Below are positions 7,888 to 16,557 of a stretch of DNA of 41,924 nucleotides, one piece after another (the first letter of the stretch is position 1; every line of letters starts with the position of its first letter). The position numbers and the translations under genes are program-made. Source of the stretch: DATACN01 sp038215095 (GTDB taxonomy: Bacteria > Actinomycetota > Thermoleophilia > Solirubrobacterales > Thermoleophilaceae); the NCBI GenBank assembly GCA_038215095.1, contig JBBQRG010000016.1:1-41924 (forward strand). The letters run 5' to 3'. The notes beneath the pieces are model-generated. The model searched no databases, was not told the origin of the DNA, and saw nothing but the letters and a program-made list of their open reading frames with translations.

Positions 7888-9471
7888 TCAGGCGGCGAAG
7901 CGGTCAGGGTGGGCTCGTTCCCAGTCGTCTACCCAGGAAACGGGCGGGTCGTCGAGCAGCTCGCCTGGCGCCAGCCAATCGTAGAGCTCGGCGTAGCTGC
8001 GCGCGCTGACCTCGTCCACGCGGCGCATGAGCATCCAGGGCTGCACGCCGGCCGGGTCGCTCACGCCGAGTGAGCCCATCAGCTGCATGGCGTCGCGCAC
8101 CGTTCCGTCCTGGTAGCGCCAGGCGCGCTCCGTCTTGTCCGGCACGTTCAGCGCGCGCGCACGCCTCGGGTCCTGCGTGGCCACTCCCACCGGGCACTGG
8201 TTGGTGTGGCAGCGCTGGGACATGATGCAACCCACCGCCATCATCATCGCCCGCGCCGCGTTGGTGTAGTCGGCGCCCTGCGCCAGGCGCTTCACGATGT
8301 CGCTGCCGGTGGCCACCTTGCCGCTGGCGCCGAGTCGGATACGGCCGCGCAGGCCGCAGCCGACGAGCGCGTTGTGCATGGTCATCAGCCCGTCGGTCAG
8401 CGGAGTGCCCACGTTGTCCTGGTACTCGACCGGCGCCGCACCCGTGCCACCCTCGCCCCCGTCGACCACGATGAAGTCGGGAGTGATGCCCTCCTCGACC
8501 ATCGCCTTGCAGACGGCGAGCAGCTCGTGGCGCCTGCCCACGCAGAGCTTGAAGCCGGTGGGCTTGCCGCCGGCAAGCTCGCGCATGTGGGCGATGAACC
8601 GAACGAGCTCGCGCGGGGTCTGGAAGACCTTGTGGTGGGAGGGGCTCACGCACTTCTCGCCCTTGGGCACGTCGCGCGCCTTGGCGATCTCGTCCGTGAC
8701 CTTCGCGGCGGGCAGCACGCCGCCGATGCCCGGCTTGGCGCCCTGGCTGAGCTTGAGCGAGACGCACTTCACGTTGTCGTGGGCGGCCTTGTCGCGGAAC
8801 TCGCCCTCGTCGAAGCCGCCGTCCTTGGTGCGCGCGCCGAAGTAGCCGGTGCCGAGCTCCCAGATCACGTCGCCGCCGCCCTCCAGGTGGTACTTGGTGA
8901 GCCCGCCCTCGCCGGTGTCGTGCGCGAAGCCGCCCTTGGCGGCGCCCTGGTTGAGCGCGCGTAGCGCGTTGCCCGACAGCGCGCCGAAGCTCATCGCCGA
9001 CACGTTCAGGAGCGCCATGTCGTAGGGCTTCGAGCAGTCTGGGCCGCCGACGCGCACGCGCGGCTGGTCCTCGGGCGGGTCGATCGCCGCGGCGGTCTGC
9101 AGCAGCCACTCATAGCCGACGGCGGTCACGTCGCGCTCGGTGCCGTAGGCCTTCTCCTCCTTCTCGCCCTTGGCGTACTGGTAGATCGCCGTCCGGATGT
9201 CGCGGTCGAACGGGCGGCCGTCGAAGTTGCGCTCGATGAAGTACTGCTGCAGCTCCGGGCGGATCGCCTCGGCCAGGAAGCGCAGGTGGCCGGCGAGCGG
9301 GTAGTTGCGCAGGATGCTGTGGCGGCGCTGCAGCAGGTCGTAGGCCGCCAGGCACACGGCCAGGCCCAGCAGCACTACGCAGGCGATGCTCACCGGGCCG
9401 GGCCCGACCAGGGCCGCGCCCGCCGCCAGCGCCAGCAGCGCCACCGCCACCCCCGCCACGAAGAACCTCAT
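7888..9471 (-). CDS. FMN-binding glutamate synthase family protein (GltB-like alpha/beta barrel), membrane-anchored
   Basis: 527 residues. The N-terminus has two hydrophobic helices (about residues 3-43), giving a likely membrane anchor. The catalytic part contains MSFGALSGNALRALN, the FMN-site block DFIVVDGGEGGTGAAP, and the [3Fe-4S] cysteines in CIMSQRCHTNQCPVG (Cys-x5-Cys-x4-Cys). No glutamine amidotransferase domain is present. Such stand-alone proteins are annotated as glutamate synthase domain 2 proteins; whether they make glutamate is uncertain. The gene sits 9 bp upstream of the poxB-like gene and 16 bp downstream of an SRPBCC gene, so the three form one minus-strand unit. Confidence 0.87.
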   Translation of the reverse strand: MRFFVAGVAVALLALAAGAALVGPGPVSIACVVLLGLAVCLAAYDLLQRRHSILRNYPLAGHLRFLAEAIRPELQQYFIERNFDGRPFDRDIRTAIYQYAKGEKEEKAYGTERDVTAVGYEWLLQTAAAIDPPEDQPRVRVGGPDCSKPYDMALLNVSAMSFGALSGNALRALNQGAAKGGFAHDTGEGGLTKYHLEGGGDVIWELGTGYFGARTKDGGFDEGEFRDKAAHDNVKCVSLKLSQGAKPGIGGVLPAAKVTDEIAKARDVPKGEKCVSPSHHKVFQTPRELVRFIAHMRELAGGKPTGFKLCVGRRHELLAVCKAMVEEGITPDFIVVDGGEGGTGAAPVEYQDNVGTPLTDGLMTMHNALVGCGLRGRIRLGASGKVATGSDIVKRLAQGADYTNAARAMMMAVGCIMSQRCHTNQCPVGVATQDPRRARALNVPDKTERAWRYQDGTVRDAMQLMGSLGVSDPAGVQPWMLMRRVDEVSARSYAELYDWLAPGELLDDPPVSWVDDWERAHPDRFAA

Positions 9472-9487
9472 GGCGGCGGGGCTTGGG

Positions 9488-9937
9488 TCACCCGGCTTCG
9501 GCCCGCTGCTTCAGGCCGTCGGCGGCGTTCCCCAGCAGGAAGTTGCGCACCTGGCCCTCGACCGGGCCGCGCAGCAGCAGGCCGAGCATGCGGCCGGGGT
9601 CGGCCTCGAGGGCGTAGGTCGCGCGCGTGCGGCCGCCGCCCAGGTCCTCGAGCGCCCACCAGCCCTCGAGCGACTTGGTGTCGCCCTTCTCCTGCACCCA
9701 GCGGATCTCGGTGGGCTCGACGTAGCTGAAGCGCAGTAGCGCCTTCACGGTCTTGACCTTCGCGTCGGACTCGGTCTCGACGAGCTCCGCCCGCCCGTCC
9801 GCGTCGCGCTCGAGCACCTCGACGTCCTTCAGCGAGCCCTGCCACTCGGGCGCGTGCCGGATGTCGGCGGCGATCTCGAAGCAGCGCCCGATCGGCGCGT
9901 CGATCTCCACGCTGCGCTCGCCGCTGATCATGCCCAC
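9488..9937 (-). CDS. SRPBCC family (START/Bet v1-like) protein
   Basis: 149 residues from a GTG at 9937, or 147 from the ATG at 9931, which is equally plausible. The sequence opens with SVEIDAPIGRCFEIAADIRHAPEWQ, the classic start of polyketide-cyclase/dehydrase type SRPBCC proteins, with alternating strands and a long C-terminal helix (VEGQVRNFLLGNAADGLKQ). These proteins bind hydrophobic ligands in a deep cavity and no substrate can be named. It is the first gene of the SRPBCC / glutamate-synthase-like / poxB cluster and its promoter would lie in 9938-10126. Confidence 0.85.
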   Translation of the reverse strand: MGMISGERSVEIDAPIGRCFEIAADIRHAPEWQGSLKDVEVLERDADGRAELVETESDAKVKTVKALLRFSYVEPTEIRWVQEKGDTKSLEGWWALEDLGGGRTRATYALEADPGRMLGLLLRGPVEGQVRNFLLGNAADGLKQRAEAG

Positions 9938-10041
9938 GGCGGGCAGACTAGCTCGGCGGTCAATCCGGTGACACGGTTAGCTGCCCCGGCCCCATACGGG
10001 GGATCAAAATGGACCCCATTTCCCCGACTCCTTTGCATTTC

Positions 10042-10070
10042 TTGCGGAATTGAAAAATCCGGGTTACGTT
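10042..10070 (+). promoter_or_regulatory. Candidate promoter of the beta-helix protein gene
   Basis: TTGCGG at 10042-10047 and TACGTT at 10065-10070 are separated by 17 bases, a spacing typical of the primary sigma factor. The -35 half is good and the -10 half is weak. It lies 57 bases upstream of the ATG at 10127 in a locally AT-richer stretch, the only one in this divergent intergenic region. Suggestion only. Confidence 0.25.
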
Positions 10071-10126
10071 CCCCTGAGTGGGAGGGCGTATATCGCGCCC
10101 GCCGATTCTTCAGACAGGGGACAAAC

Positions 10127-11296
10127 ATGCGGAAGACCTTCTGGGCGATGGCGCTCGCGCTATCGCTGCTGCTTCTAGGTGGGGGACAAGCCCTCGCCGC
10201 GACCACCCGTGTGGTGGACAAAGACGGTATGGCCACGCCATCGAACTGCAACGCGAACACCCCGACGCCGTACACGACGATTCAGTCGGCGGTCGACGCG
10301 TCGGGCCCCAATGACACGATCAAGGTCTGCCCGGCCACGTACCCGGAGCAGGTGCGGATTCTCGGCAGCGCCAAGAACGGGATCAACCTGGTCTCTACCA
10401 CGCGGCGCGCGGCGGTGATTCAGGCCCCGCCGACCTTCGATCCCGCGCGGCCCGACCTCGTCAGCGTCGAGCAGGCACGCGGCGTCTCCATTCAGCGCTT
10501 CACGATCTCAGGCCCGATCCCCGACCCGGCTGCGTGCAACGTGCTGCTGGTCACCGGCGTCCGCATCAAGGGAAACGGCTCCGCCACGCTGATCGACAAC
10601 CGGATTACTGAGATTCGGGCTGCGGACCCGGCCCTGCGCGGTTGCCAGAACGGCTTCGCCGTGGCCGTCGGACGCAACGCCGAGGCTGAGACGGGCGATG
10701 CCAGCTTGTTCCTGAACCAGATCGACAAGTACCAGAAGGGCGGCGTCTACGCCGACGGCCCGGACACCGACCTGAACATGAGCGGCAACGCCGTGCTCGG
10801 TAACGGGCCGGATCCGCTGATCGCGCAGAACGGCGTGCAGATCAGCCGCGGTGCCGACGCGTTCGTAGGCGCGAACATGGTCCAGGACAACACCTACATC
10901 GGCCCCGCCGGGCCGGGCCAGGCGTCCGGGTTCATCCTGTTCAGGGATCCGGGCAACACCGCCTCCGACATCCGCCTGAGCAGCAACCTCGTCAGGCGCA
11001 ACGACAACAACATCGGGCTGTTCGACATCGATCACGGCGTGTTCGAGAACAACCGCGCGCTCGACTCGACGTTCTACGACGGCATCTTCGCGGACGTTGA
11101 CTCCGAGGGGAACCGGTTCGAGAACAACCGCGCGTTCGGCAACCCGGAGTTCGACTGCCTCGACGATTCGCACGGCAGCGGCACCGCCGGGACGGCGAAC
11201 ATCTGGAAGGACAACCAGGGCAAGAAGTCGTCGCCGCCGCCGATCTGCCGCAGCGGCAAGCGGGACCACCACGACGACGACTGGGACAACAACTAG
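10127..11296 (+). CDS. Secreted right-handed parallel beta-helix repeat protein
   Basis: 389 residues from the ATG at 10127. The N-terminus is a Sec signal peptide (MRKTFWAMALALSLLLLGGG) with likely cleavage after QALA. The mature start TTIQSAVDASGPNDTIKVCPATYPEQV is the usual entry to pectate-lyase-like beta-helix proteins. Coils follow with recurring Asn/Gly turns such as GNGSATLIDNRIT, SSNLVRRNDNNIG and ENNRAFGN (NosD/PbH1-type repeats). The tail is unusual: a basic/cysteine patch and then alternating His and Asp (DHHDDDWDNN), which could bind metal. Export is likely, and either polysaccharide binding or lyase activity is possible, but no catalytic residues can be assigned. It converges with gluQ, with seven bases between. 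Confidence 0.82.
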   Translation: MRKTFWAMALALSLLLLGGGQALAATTRVVDKDGMATPSNCNANTPTPYTTIQSAVDASGPNDTIKVCPATYPEQVRILGSAKNGINLVSTTRRAAVIQAPPTFDPARPDLVSVEQARGVSIQRFTISGPIPDPAACNVLLVTGVRIKGNGSATLIDNRITEIRAADPALRGCQNGFAVAVGRNAEAETGDASLFLNQIDKYQKGGVYADGPDTDLNMSGNAVLGNGPDPLIAQNGVQISRGADAFVGANMVQDNTYIGPAGPGQASGFILFRDPGNTASDIRLSSNLVRRNDNNIGLFDIDHGVFENNRALDSTFYDGIFADVDSEGNRFENNRAFGNPEFDCLDDSHGSGTAGTANIWKDNQGKKSSPPPICRSGKRDHHDDDWDNN

Positions 11297-11303
11297 CTCC
11301 CAG

Positions 11304-12188
11304 TCAGATCGACCGAGACAGCGCCCCGAGGCGCGCGACCAGTTCGCGCGCCGAGGGGCGCTCGTCGTTCTCGGCCAGCCCGACCGAGGCGGCCAGCTCG
11401 GCACTCACCTGGGCGGCGCTCTGGCCGAGCGCGAGCCGCTCCTCAAGGGTGACCGCGCCGTGGCGCTTCGCCAGCCGCTCGCCGTCGTCGCCGAGCATCA
11501 GCGGCACGTGGGCGTAGGAGCGCGGCGCGTCGATGCCGAGGCGCTCGGCCAGCCATAGCTGGCCCGCCGTGGCGTCCTGCAGGTCGGCCCCGCGGACGAC
11601 CTCCGCGATGCCCTGCTCGGCGTCGTCCACGATGACGGCGAGGTTGTAGGCGAAGGCGCCGTCGTTGCGGCGCACCACTAGGTCGTCGACCACGCCTTCG
11701 TGCGGGCCGAGCACGCGGTCGTCGAAGCCCACGCGGGCGCGGCCCGCCCGCACGCGCAGCGCCGGCGGGCGGCCGCTCGCGCGCCGTTCCTCCAACTGGG
11801 CAGCCGTCAGCTCGCGGCAGGTGCCGGGGTACAGCGGCCCGGTCGCGCCGTGCGGTGCCGAGGCCGCCTCGCGGACCTCGGCGCGGGTGCAGAAGCACTC
11901 GTAGACGAGCCCCTGCGCGCGCAGCCGCTCGAGCGCCTCCTCGTAGAGCCCGCCGCGCGCGCTCTGGCGCACCGGCCAGTCGTCCCAGTCGATCCCGAGC
12001 GCGGCCAGGTCGGCCAGCTGGTGCTCGATCCAGCGCTCGCGCGAGCGGCCCGGGTCGAGGTCCTCGATCCGCAGCAGGAAGCGGGCGCCGGCCGAGCGCG
12101 CGAACAGCCAGGCGAGCAGCGCCGTGCGCAGGTTGCCGAGGTGCAGCGGCCCGGTGGGGCTGGGCGCGTAGCGGCCGTCGAGGGGCAT
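11304..12188 (-). CDS. gluQ: Glutamyl-Q tRNA(Asp) synthetase
   Basis: 294 residues, the size of GluQRS and far shorter than GltX because the anticodon-binding domain is absent. The class I HIGH-type motif reads PSPTGPLHLGNLRTALL. The KMSKS-type loop reads RLAKRHG. Zinc ligands appear as YECFCTRAE and YPGTC, as in GluQRS. The enzyme activates glutamate without tRNA and transfers it to the queuosine at position 34 of tRNA-Asp. Start is the ATG at 12188, divergent from the nitrilase gene by 124 bp. Identity is well supported by length plus motifs. Confidence 0.9.
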   Translation of the reverse strand: MPLDGRYAPSPTGPLHLGNLRTALLAWLFARSAGARFLLRIEDLDPGRSRERWIEHQLADLAALGIDWDDWPVRQSARGGLYEEALERLRAQGLVYECFCTRAEVREAASAPHGATGPLYPGTCRELTAAQLEERRASGRPPALRVRAGRARVGFDDRVLGPHEGVVDDLVVRRNDGAFAYNLAVIVDDAEQGIAEVVRGADLQDATAGQLWLAERLGIDAPRSYAHVPLMLGDDGERLAKRHGAVTLEERLALGQSAAQVSAELAASVGLAENDERPSARELVARLGALSRSI

Positions 12189-12219
12189 GGCCCGACGCTA
12201 GCTCCCAGGCGGCGCGAGG

Positions 12220-12238
12220 CGCGGGCGGTTGGCCCGCG
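12220..12238. other. Inverted repeat in the gluQ/nitrilase divergent region
   Basis: CGCGGGC, a five-base loop GGTTG, then GCCCGCG form a perfect 7-bp stem between the two divergent starts, 31 bases upstream of the gluQ ATG. It could be an operator or a 5' leader hairpin of gluQ. Nothing else supports a function, and short GC palindromes are common at this GC content. Confidence 0.3.
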
Positions 12239-12312
12239 TGTAGAGGTTGGGAGTCCGCATTTTGGCCGTGTGGAGATAGGGAAAAACCCGCAAATAGCCG
12301 AATCTTCGAGGC

Positions 12313-13182
12313 ATGTTGGGGAAGAGAGGCAAGGTCGGCATGCCGGCGGTCGCCGCCGTCTCGGCTCCGTTCGGGCGCGACCTCGAGGCCTGCTTCAAGC
12401 GCATCGAGCGGATCGTGCGGCGCTGCCGCGAGCGCGGCGCCGAGCTCGTGGTGTTCCCGGAGGCCGCGCTGGGCGGCTACCTCTACGAGCCGCTCCTGCC
12501 CAGCTCGCGCCTGACGATCCCACCGCCGCCGGAGCTGCGCCCCGACGGGCCGGAGATCCAGCGGTTGGTGGAGCTCGCCGGGCCCACGGTGGTGTGCGTG
12601 GGCTACACGGAGGCCGGCACGCACAGCAGCGCCGTCTGCGTGAGCGGCGACGGCGTGCTCGGACACCAGCGCAAGGTGCACCTGCCGCCCGCCGAGCGCG
12701 GCGCCTTCGCCCCGGGCGACGGCTTCGCCGCCTTCGACACGCCGCTCGGAAGGATGGGAATGCTGATCTGTTACGACAAGGTCTTCCCGGAGTCGGCGCG
12801 GCAGCTTTCGCTCGACGGCGCCGGAATCATCGCCTCGCTCGCGGCCTGGCCGGTCAGCCGCGTCGGGCGCGCGGCCTGGGCCCGCCGCGACCGCCAGGTG
12901 CGCCACTTCAACCTGCTCGACCAGGCACGCGCGCTCGAGAACCAGGTGGTCTGGGTGTCGGCGAACCAGAGCGGCGCCTTCGGCCGGCTGCGCTTCCCGG
13001 GCCAGGCGAAGGTCGTGGACCCAGACGGCCGCGTGCTGGCATCGACCGGATTCCGGGAGGGGGCAGCCGTCGCCCGGATCGACGTCGCGGGCGCGGTGAG
13101 CGCGGCTCGCGGCGAGCTGTCGCACCTCGGGGACCGCCGTCCGCCGGCCTACGGGCTGCGCGGGACCCGTGTGGCAACCTAG
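12313..13182 (+). CDS. Carbon-nitrogen hydrolase (nitrilase superfamily)
   Basis: 289 residues from the ATG at 12313. The ATG at 12340 (MPAVAAVSAPFG) fits the family start better and has a GAGGCAAGG stretch just upstream, so it may be the true start. The Glu-Lys-Cys triad is visible: Glu in VVFPEAALGGY, Lys in HQRKVHLPP, Cys in MLICYDKVFPE. The family cleaves nitriles or carbon-nitrogen amide bonds in the cytosol. The gene lies eight bases upstream of the asnB-like gene on the same strand, so co-transcription is likely, and an amide/ammonia-related role would suit that pairing. Specific substrate not predictable. Confidence 0.87.
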   Translation: MLGKRGKVGMPAVAAVSAPFGRDLEACFKRIERIVRRCRERGAELVVFPEAALGGYLYEPLLPSSRLTIPPPPELRPDGPEIQRLVELAGPTVVCVGYTEAGTHSSAVCVSGDGVLGHQRKVHLPPAERGAFAPGDGFAAFDTPLGRMGMLICYDKVFPESARQLSLDGAGIIASLAAWPVSRVGRAAWARRDRQVRHFNLLDQARALENQVVWVSANQSGAFGRLRFPGQAKVVDPDGRVLASTGFREGAAVARIDVAGAVSAARGELSHLGDRRPPAYGLRGTRVAT

Positions 13183-13190
13183 TCCGCAGA

Positions 13191-14674
13191 ATGTGCGGGA
13201 TTGCCGGAGAGCACGGCCTGACCAGGTCCGACGAGGGACGGCGCATGCTCGCCCGCCTCGAGCACCGCGGCCCCGACGACCAGGGCGAGGTGCAGGTGAA
13301 CGGCGCCTGGCTCGGCCATCGCCGCCTCTCGATCGTGGACGTGGCGACCGGCCACCAGCCACTCGTCACGAGTGACAAGGGCCTCTATCTGGTCGGCAAC
13401 GGGGAGGTCTACAACCACGAGCAGGTGCGCGAGTGGCTCACCGACGGCGACTACTCGACGCGCTCCGACAACGAGGTCGCGCTGCACCTGATCCGCGAGC
13501 GCGGGCCGGAGGCGCTGGGCGAGCTCGAGGGCATGTTCGCGTTCCTCGCCGCCGGCGACGACGGCACCTTCGTGGCTGCCCGCGACCCCGTGGGAATCAA
13601 GCCCCTCTACTGGGCAAAGCGCGACGGCGCCGTGCGCTTCGCCTCCGAGATGGCAGCCTTCGACCCCGACTGGCTGCCGTACGTGGAGGTCTTCCCGCCC
13701 GGTCACGCCTGGACGCCGGAGCGCGGGCTCGCTCGCTTCGCCCGGGCGGTTCCCGCCGAGCCGACCGGTGGTGTGCCCTCGCGCGACGAGCTGCGCGAGG
13801 CCCTCGTCAGGTCCGTGAAGCGCCAGCTGATGGGCGACGTTCCTGTGGGCGTGTTCCTCTCCGGCGGCCTCGACTCCACGCTCGTCGCGGCGATCGCCGT
13901 GCGCGAGATGCCCGAGGGCGAGCGCCTGCAGACCTTCGCCGTCGGCGCCGAGGGCAGCTCGGACCTCGAGGCCGCGCGCTCGGCCGCCGAGTTCCTCGGT
14001 AGCGAGCACCGCGAGCGCGTGTACACCCAGGAGGAGGCGCTGGCCGTGGTGCCGCAGGTGGTTCGCGCGAGCACTTCGACCCCTCCCTCGTGCGCAGCGC
14101 CGTGCCCAACTTCCTGCTCGCGGAGATGACCGCGAAGCACGTGAAGGTCGTGCTGACCGGCGAGGGCGCGGACGAGCTGTTCGCCGGCTACGAGTACCTG
14201 CGCGAGTACACCGGCGACGGCGAGCTGCACGACGAGATCGTGCGCACCGTCGAGGGCCTGCACAACCTGAACCTCCAGCGGGCCGACCGCGTGACGATGG
14301 CCCACGGCCTCGAGGCGCGCGTGCCCTTCCTCGACCGCAACCTGATCGCCCTGGCGATGCGGCTGCCGGCCGAGGCCAAGCTGGCCGAGTCGCACGAGCC
14401 GGAGAAGCGCGTTCTTCGCGAGGCCTTCGATGGCTGGCTGCCGCACGAGCTCCTCTGGCGCGAGAAGGAGCAGTTCGGCGACGGCAGTGGCGCGGCCGAC
14501 GTGCTTACCGACGAGATCGAGGGCAGCCTGAGCGAGGAGGAGTTCGAGCGCGAGCGCGGCGAGCTGGACCCGCCGATCCGCACGCGCGAGGAGCTCCACT
14601 ACTACCGGATCTGGAAGCAGCACCTCGAGGGCGTTCGCCCCGAGCGCACGGTCGCGCGCTTCGCCACCGCCTGA
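13191..14674 (+). pseudogene. asnB: Asparagine synthase (glutamine-hydrolysing), frameshifted
   Basis: The ATG at 13191 opens a class II amidotransferase (MCGIAGEHG, nucleophile Cys2) with LEHRGPDDQG and, further on, the synthetase pyrophosphate loop SGGLDST. The frame then derails near 14069. The natural continuation EHFDPSLVRSAVPNF is in the next frame and runs to TGA at 14672, containing TGEGADELFAGYEY and DRVTMAHGLEARVPFLD. Compared with the family wording (VPQVV-x-x-LEHFD) about four bases such as CTCG seem missing between 14067 and 14071. Unshifted, the protein would be about 495 residues. This may be a real null mutation or a sequencing/assembly error. Without the shift the gene would make asparagine from aspartate, glutamine and ATP. 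Confidence 0.85.
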
Positions 14675-14695
14675 TCCGGGTAACCCCACGCCCTG

Positions 14696-14980
14696 ATGGA
14701 TTGGCACCGGGTCGAGGGATCTGAGGAGTTCCACGAAGTCACGGCCGCCCGCCGGCGCGTGGTGACCCCGCTGCTGATCCTCTTCCTCGTCTGGTTCGGC
14801 GGCTTCCTGGTGCTGGCCGCCTACGCGCGCGGCCTCATGGCCGAGACGATCTACCGCGGCTTCACGGTCGCCTACGCGGCGGCGCTCAGCCTGGTGCTGA
14901 TGACCTGGCTGATCGCCTTCATCTACATCCGCACGACGCGCTCGACCGTGGATCCCAAGATCGAGCGGCTCGACCTGTGA
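14696..14980 (+). CDS. yjcH: DUF485 (YjcH-like) small membrane protein
   Basis: 94 residues with two transmembrane helices (about 21-45 and 58-82) and a charged C-terminus ending in DPKIERLDL. This is the DUF485 family, typically encoded just ahead of acetate permease ActP. Its stop overlaps the GTG start of the permease gene by four bases (GTGA), a classic sign of coupled translation. The role is not established; it probably assists or modulates the symporter. Confidence 0.88.
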   Translation: MDWHRVEGSEEFHEVTAARRRVVTPLLILFLVWFGGFLVLAAYARGLMAETIYRGFTVAYAAALSLVLMTWLIAFIYIRTTRSTVDPKIERLDL

Positions 14981-16557
14981 GCTTCGTCCTGGCAGCCAGC
15001 GTGAAGGCGCTGCCGCTGGCGGTGTTCGGCCTGATGCTGGCGATCACGCTCGGGATCACCTATTGGGCGTCGAAGCGCACAAGCACGGCCACCGAGTTCT
15101 TCACGGCCGGCCGCGGCATCTCGCCGCTGCAGAACGGCCTGGCGGTGGCGGGCGACTACATGTCGGCGGCCGCCTTCCTCGGCGTCTCCGGCCTGATCTT
15201 CCTGGACGGCTTCGACGGCTACGTCACAGGCGTCGCCGCGCTGGCCTCGTTCGTGCCGATCCTGCTGCTGCTGGCCGAGCGGATGCGCAACTCCGGCAAG
15301 TTCACGATGGCCGACGTCGCCTCATTCCGGTTGAACGAGCGCCCCGCACGCACCGCGGCGGCGATCGGAACATTGACCGTGGTCGGCTTCTACCTGATCG
15401 CGCAGATGATCGCGGCCGGCACGATCGTGGAGGGCCTGGCCGGGCTGAAGTATCCGATTGCCGTGGTGATCACCGGCGGGGCGATGCTCGCCTACGTGCT
15501 CTTCGGCGGGATGCTCGCCACCACCTGGGTGCAGATCACGAAGGCCGTGCTGCTGTTGAGCGGCGTGCTGGTGATGGCCGTCTGGGTGCTCGGCAAGTTC
15601 AGCTTCAACCCGTTCAACGTGATCGACGCCGCGGTCTCGAAGTCGAAGGACCATGCCGCCTACATGGCGCCCGGCCTGCTTTTCGTCAAGCCGCTCGACA
15701 CGATCTCGACCGGGCTGGCGTTCGTGCTGGGCACCGCCGGCCTGCCGCACATCCTGATCCGCTTCTTCACCGTGCGCGACTCGCGCGCGGCCCGCGGCTC
15801 GGTGGGCTGGGCCGTGGTGTTCATCGGCTTCTTCTACATCATGGCCGCGGTCATCGGGATCGGCTGTCGCGCCTTGCTCGGCCCCGCCGCGGAGACGGAG
15901 GCGGGCAAGGGCGGCAACCTGGCGGCGCCGCTGCTCGCGCAGACGCTCGGCGGCGGCAAGGGCACCACCGGCGGCGACATCTTCTTCGCGGTCATCTCCG
16001 GCGTCGCCTTCGCGACGATCCTCGCCGTGGTGGCCGGCCTAGTGATCAGCGCGTCGGGCGCGGTGGCGCACGACATCTGGACGAACGTGATCAAGCACGA
16101 CCAGGCCGACGAGCAGCAGGAGGTCCGGATCGGCCGCATCGCCGCCGTGACCGTCGGCGCGATCGCCATCGTGCTGGCGATCCTCGCCGGCAAGGGCTTC
16201 AACATCCAGTTCCTGGTCGGGCTGGCCTTCAGCGTGGCGGCCAGCGCCAACTTCCCGGCGCTGCTGCTGGCGCTCAGCTGGCGCCGCTTCAACACCTCGG
16301 GGGCGCTGATCGGGGTGGCCGTCGGGCTGATCGCCTCGATCACGCTGATCATCCTCTCGCCCTCGGTCTGGCCGGGGCCGGACAGCGAGGGCGGACCCTT
16401 CCCGCTGCAGAACCCCGCGATTGTGTCGATCCCGCTCGGCTTCATCGCCTGCGTGCTGGGCACGCTGCTCTCGGGCGCGAGCTCGGAGGAGCGCTTCAAC
16501 GAGCTGCGCGTGCGCTCGGAGACCGGCTACGGCTCCGAGTCCGCCGAGGCCACCTAG
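14977..16557 (+). CDS. actP: Cation/acetate symporter, sodium:solute symporter family
   Basis: 526 residues with about thirteen membrane helices. The start region carries FFTAGRGISPLQNGLAVAGDYMSAA, the signature of ActP-type SSF transporters, followed by ASFLGVSGL-like and TWVQITKAVLLL blocks. Members import acetate or other short monocarboxylates with a cation. Coupling to the DUF485 gene supports the ActP assignment. Its TAG overlaps the opposing TAG of the DsbA-like gene in a shared CTAG, so the two genes end nose to nose. Whether the substrate is acetate or another short acid is inferred. Confidence 0.88.
   Translation: MSFVLAASVKALPLAVFGLMLAITLGITYWASKRTSTATEFFTAGRGISPLQNGLAVAGDYMSAAAFLGVSGLIFLDGFDGYVTGVAALASFVPILLLLAERMRNSGKFTMADVASFRLNERPARTAAAIGTLTVVGFYLIAQMIAAGTIVEGLAGLKYPIAVVITGGAMLAYVLFGGMLATTWVQITKAVLLLSGVLVMAVWVLGKFSFNPFNVIDAAVSKSKDHAAYMAPGLLFVKPLDTISTGLAFVLGTAGLPHILIRFFTVRDSRAARGSVGWAVVFIGFFYIMAAVIGIGCRALLGPAAETEAGKGGNLAAPLLAQTLGGGKGTTGGDIFFAVISGVAFATILAVVAGLVISASGAVAHDIWTNVIKHDQADEQQEVRIGRIAAVTVGAIAIVLAILAGKGFNIQFLVGLAFSVAASANFPALLLALSWRRFNTSGALIGVAVGLIASITLIILSPSVWPGPDSEGGPFPLQNPAIVSIPLGFIACVLGTLLSGASSEERFNELRVRSETGYGSESAEAT

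Noticed and set aside
6127..8073. 648-codon plus-strand open frame
   Set aside because: It is antisense to the poxB-like gene, is rich in Arg/His/Gly/Ala as expected from GC bias, and shows no family motif, while the opposite strand has clear ThDP enzyme motifs.
14060..14080. Programmed ribosomal frameshift in asnB
   Set aside because: No slippery heptamer or clear downstream stimulatory structure is seen, AsnB is not known to use one, and several bases appear to be missing; mutation or sequencing error is simpler.
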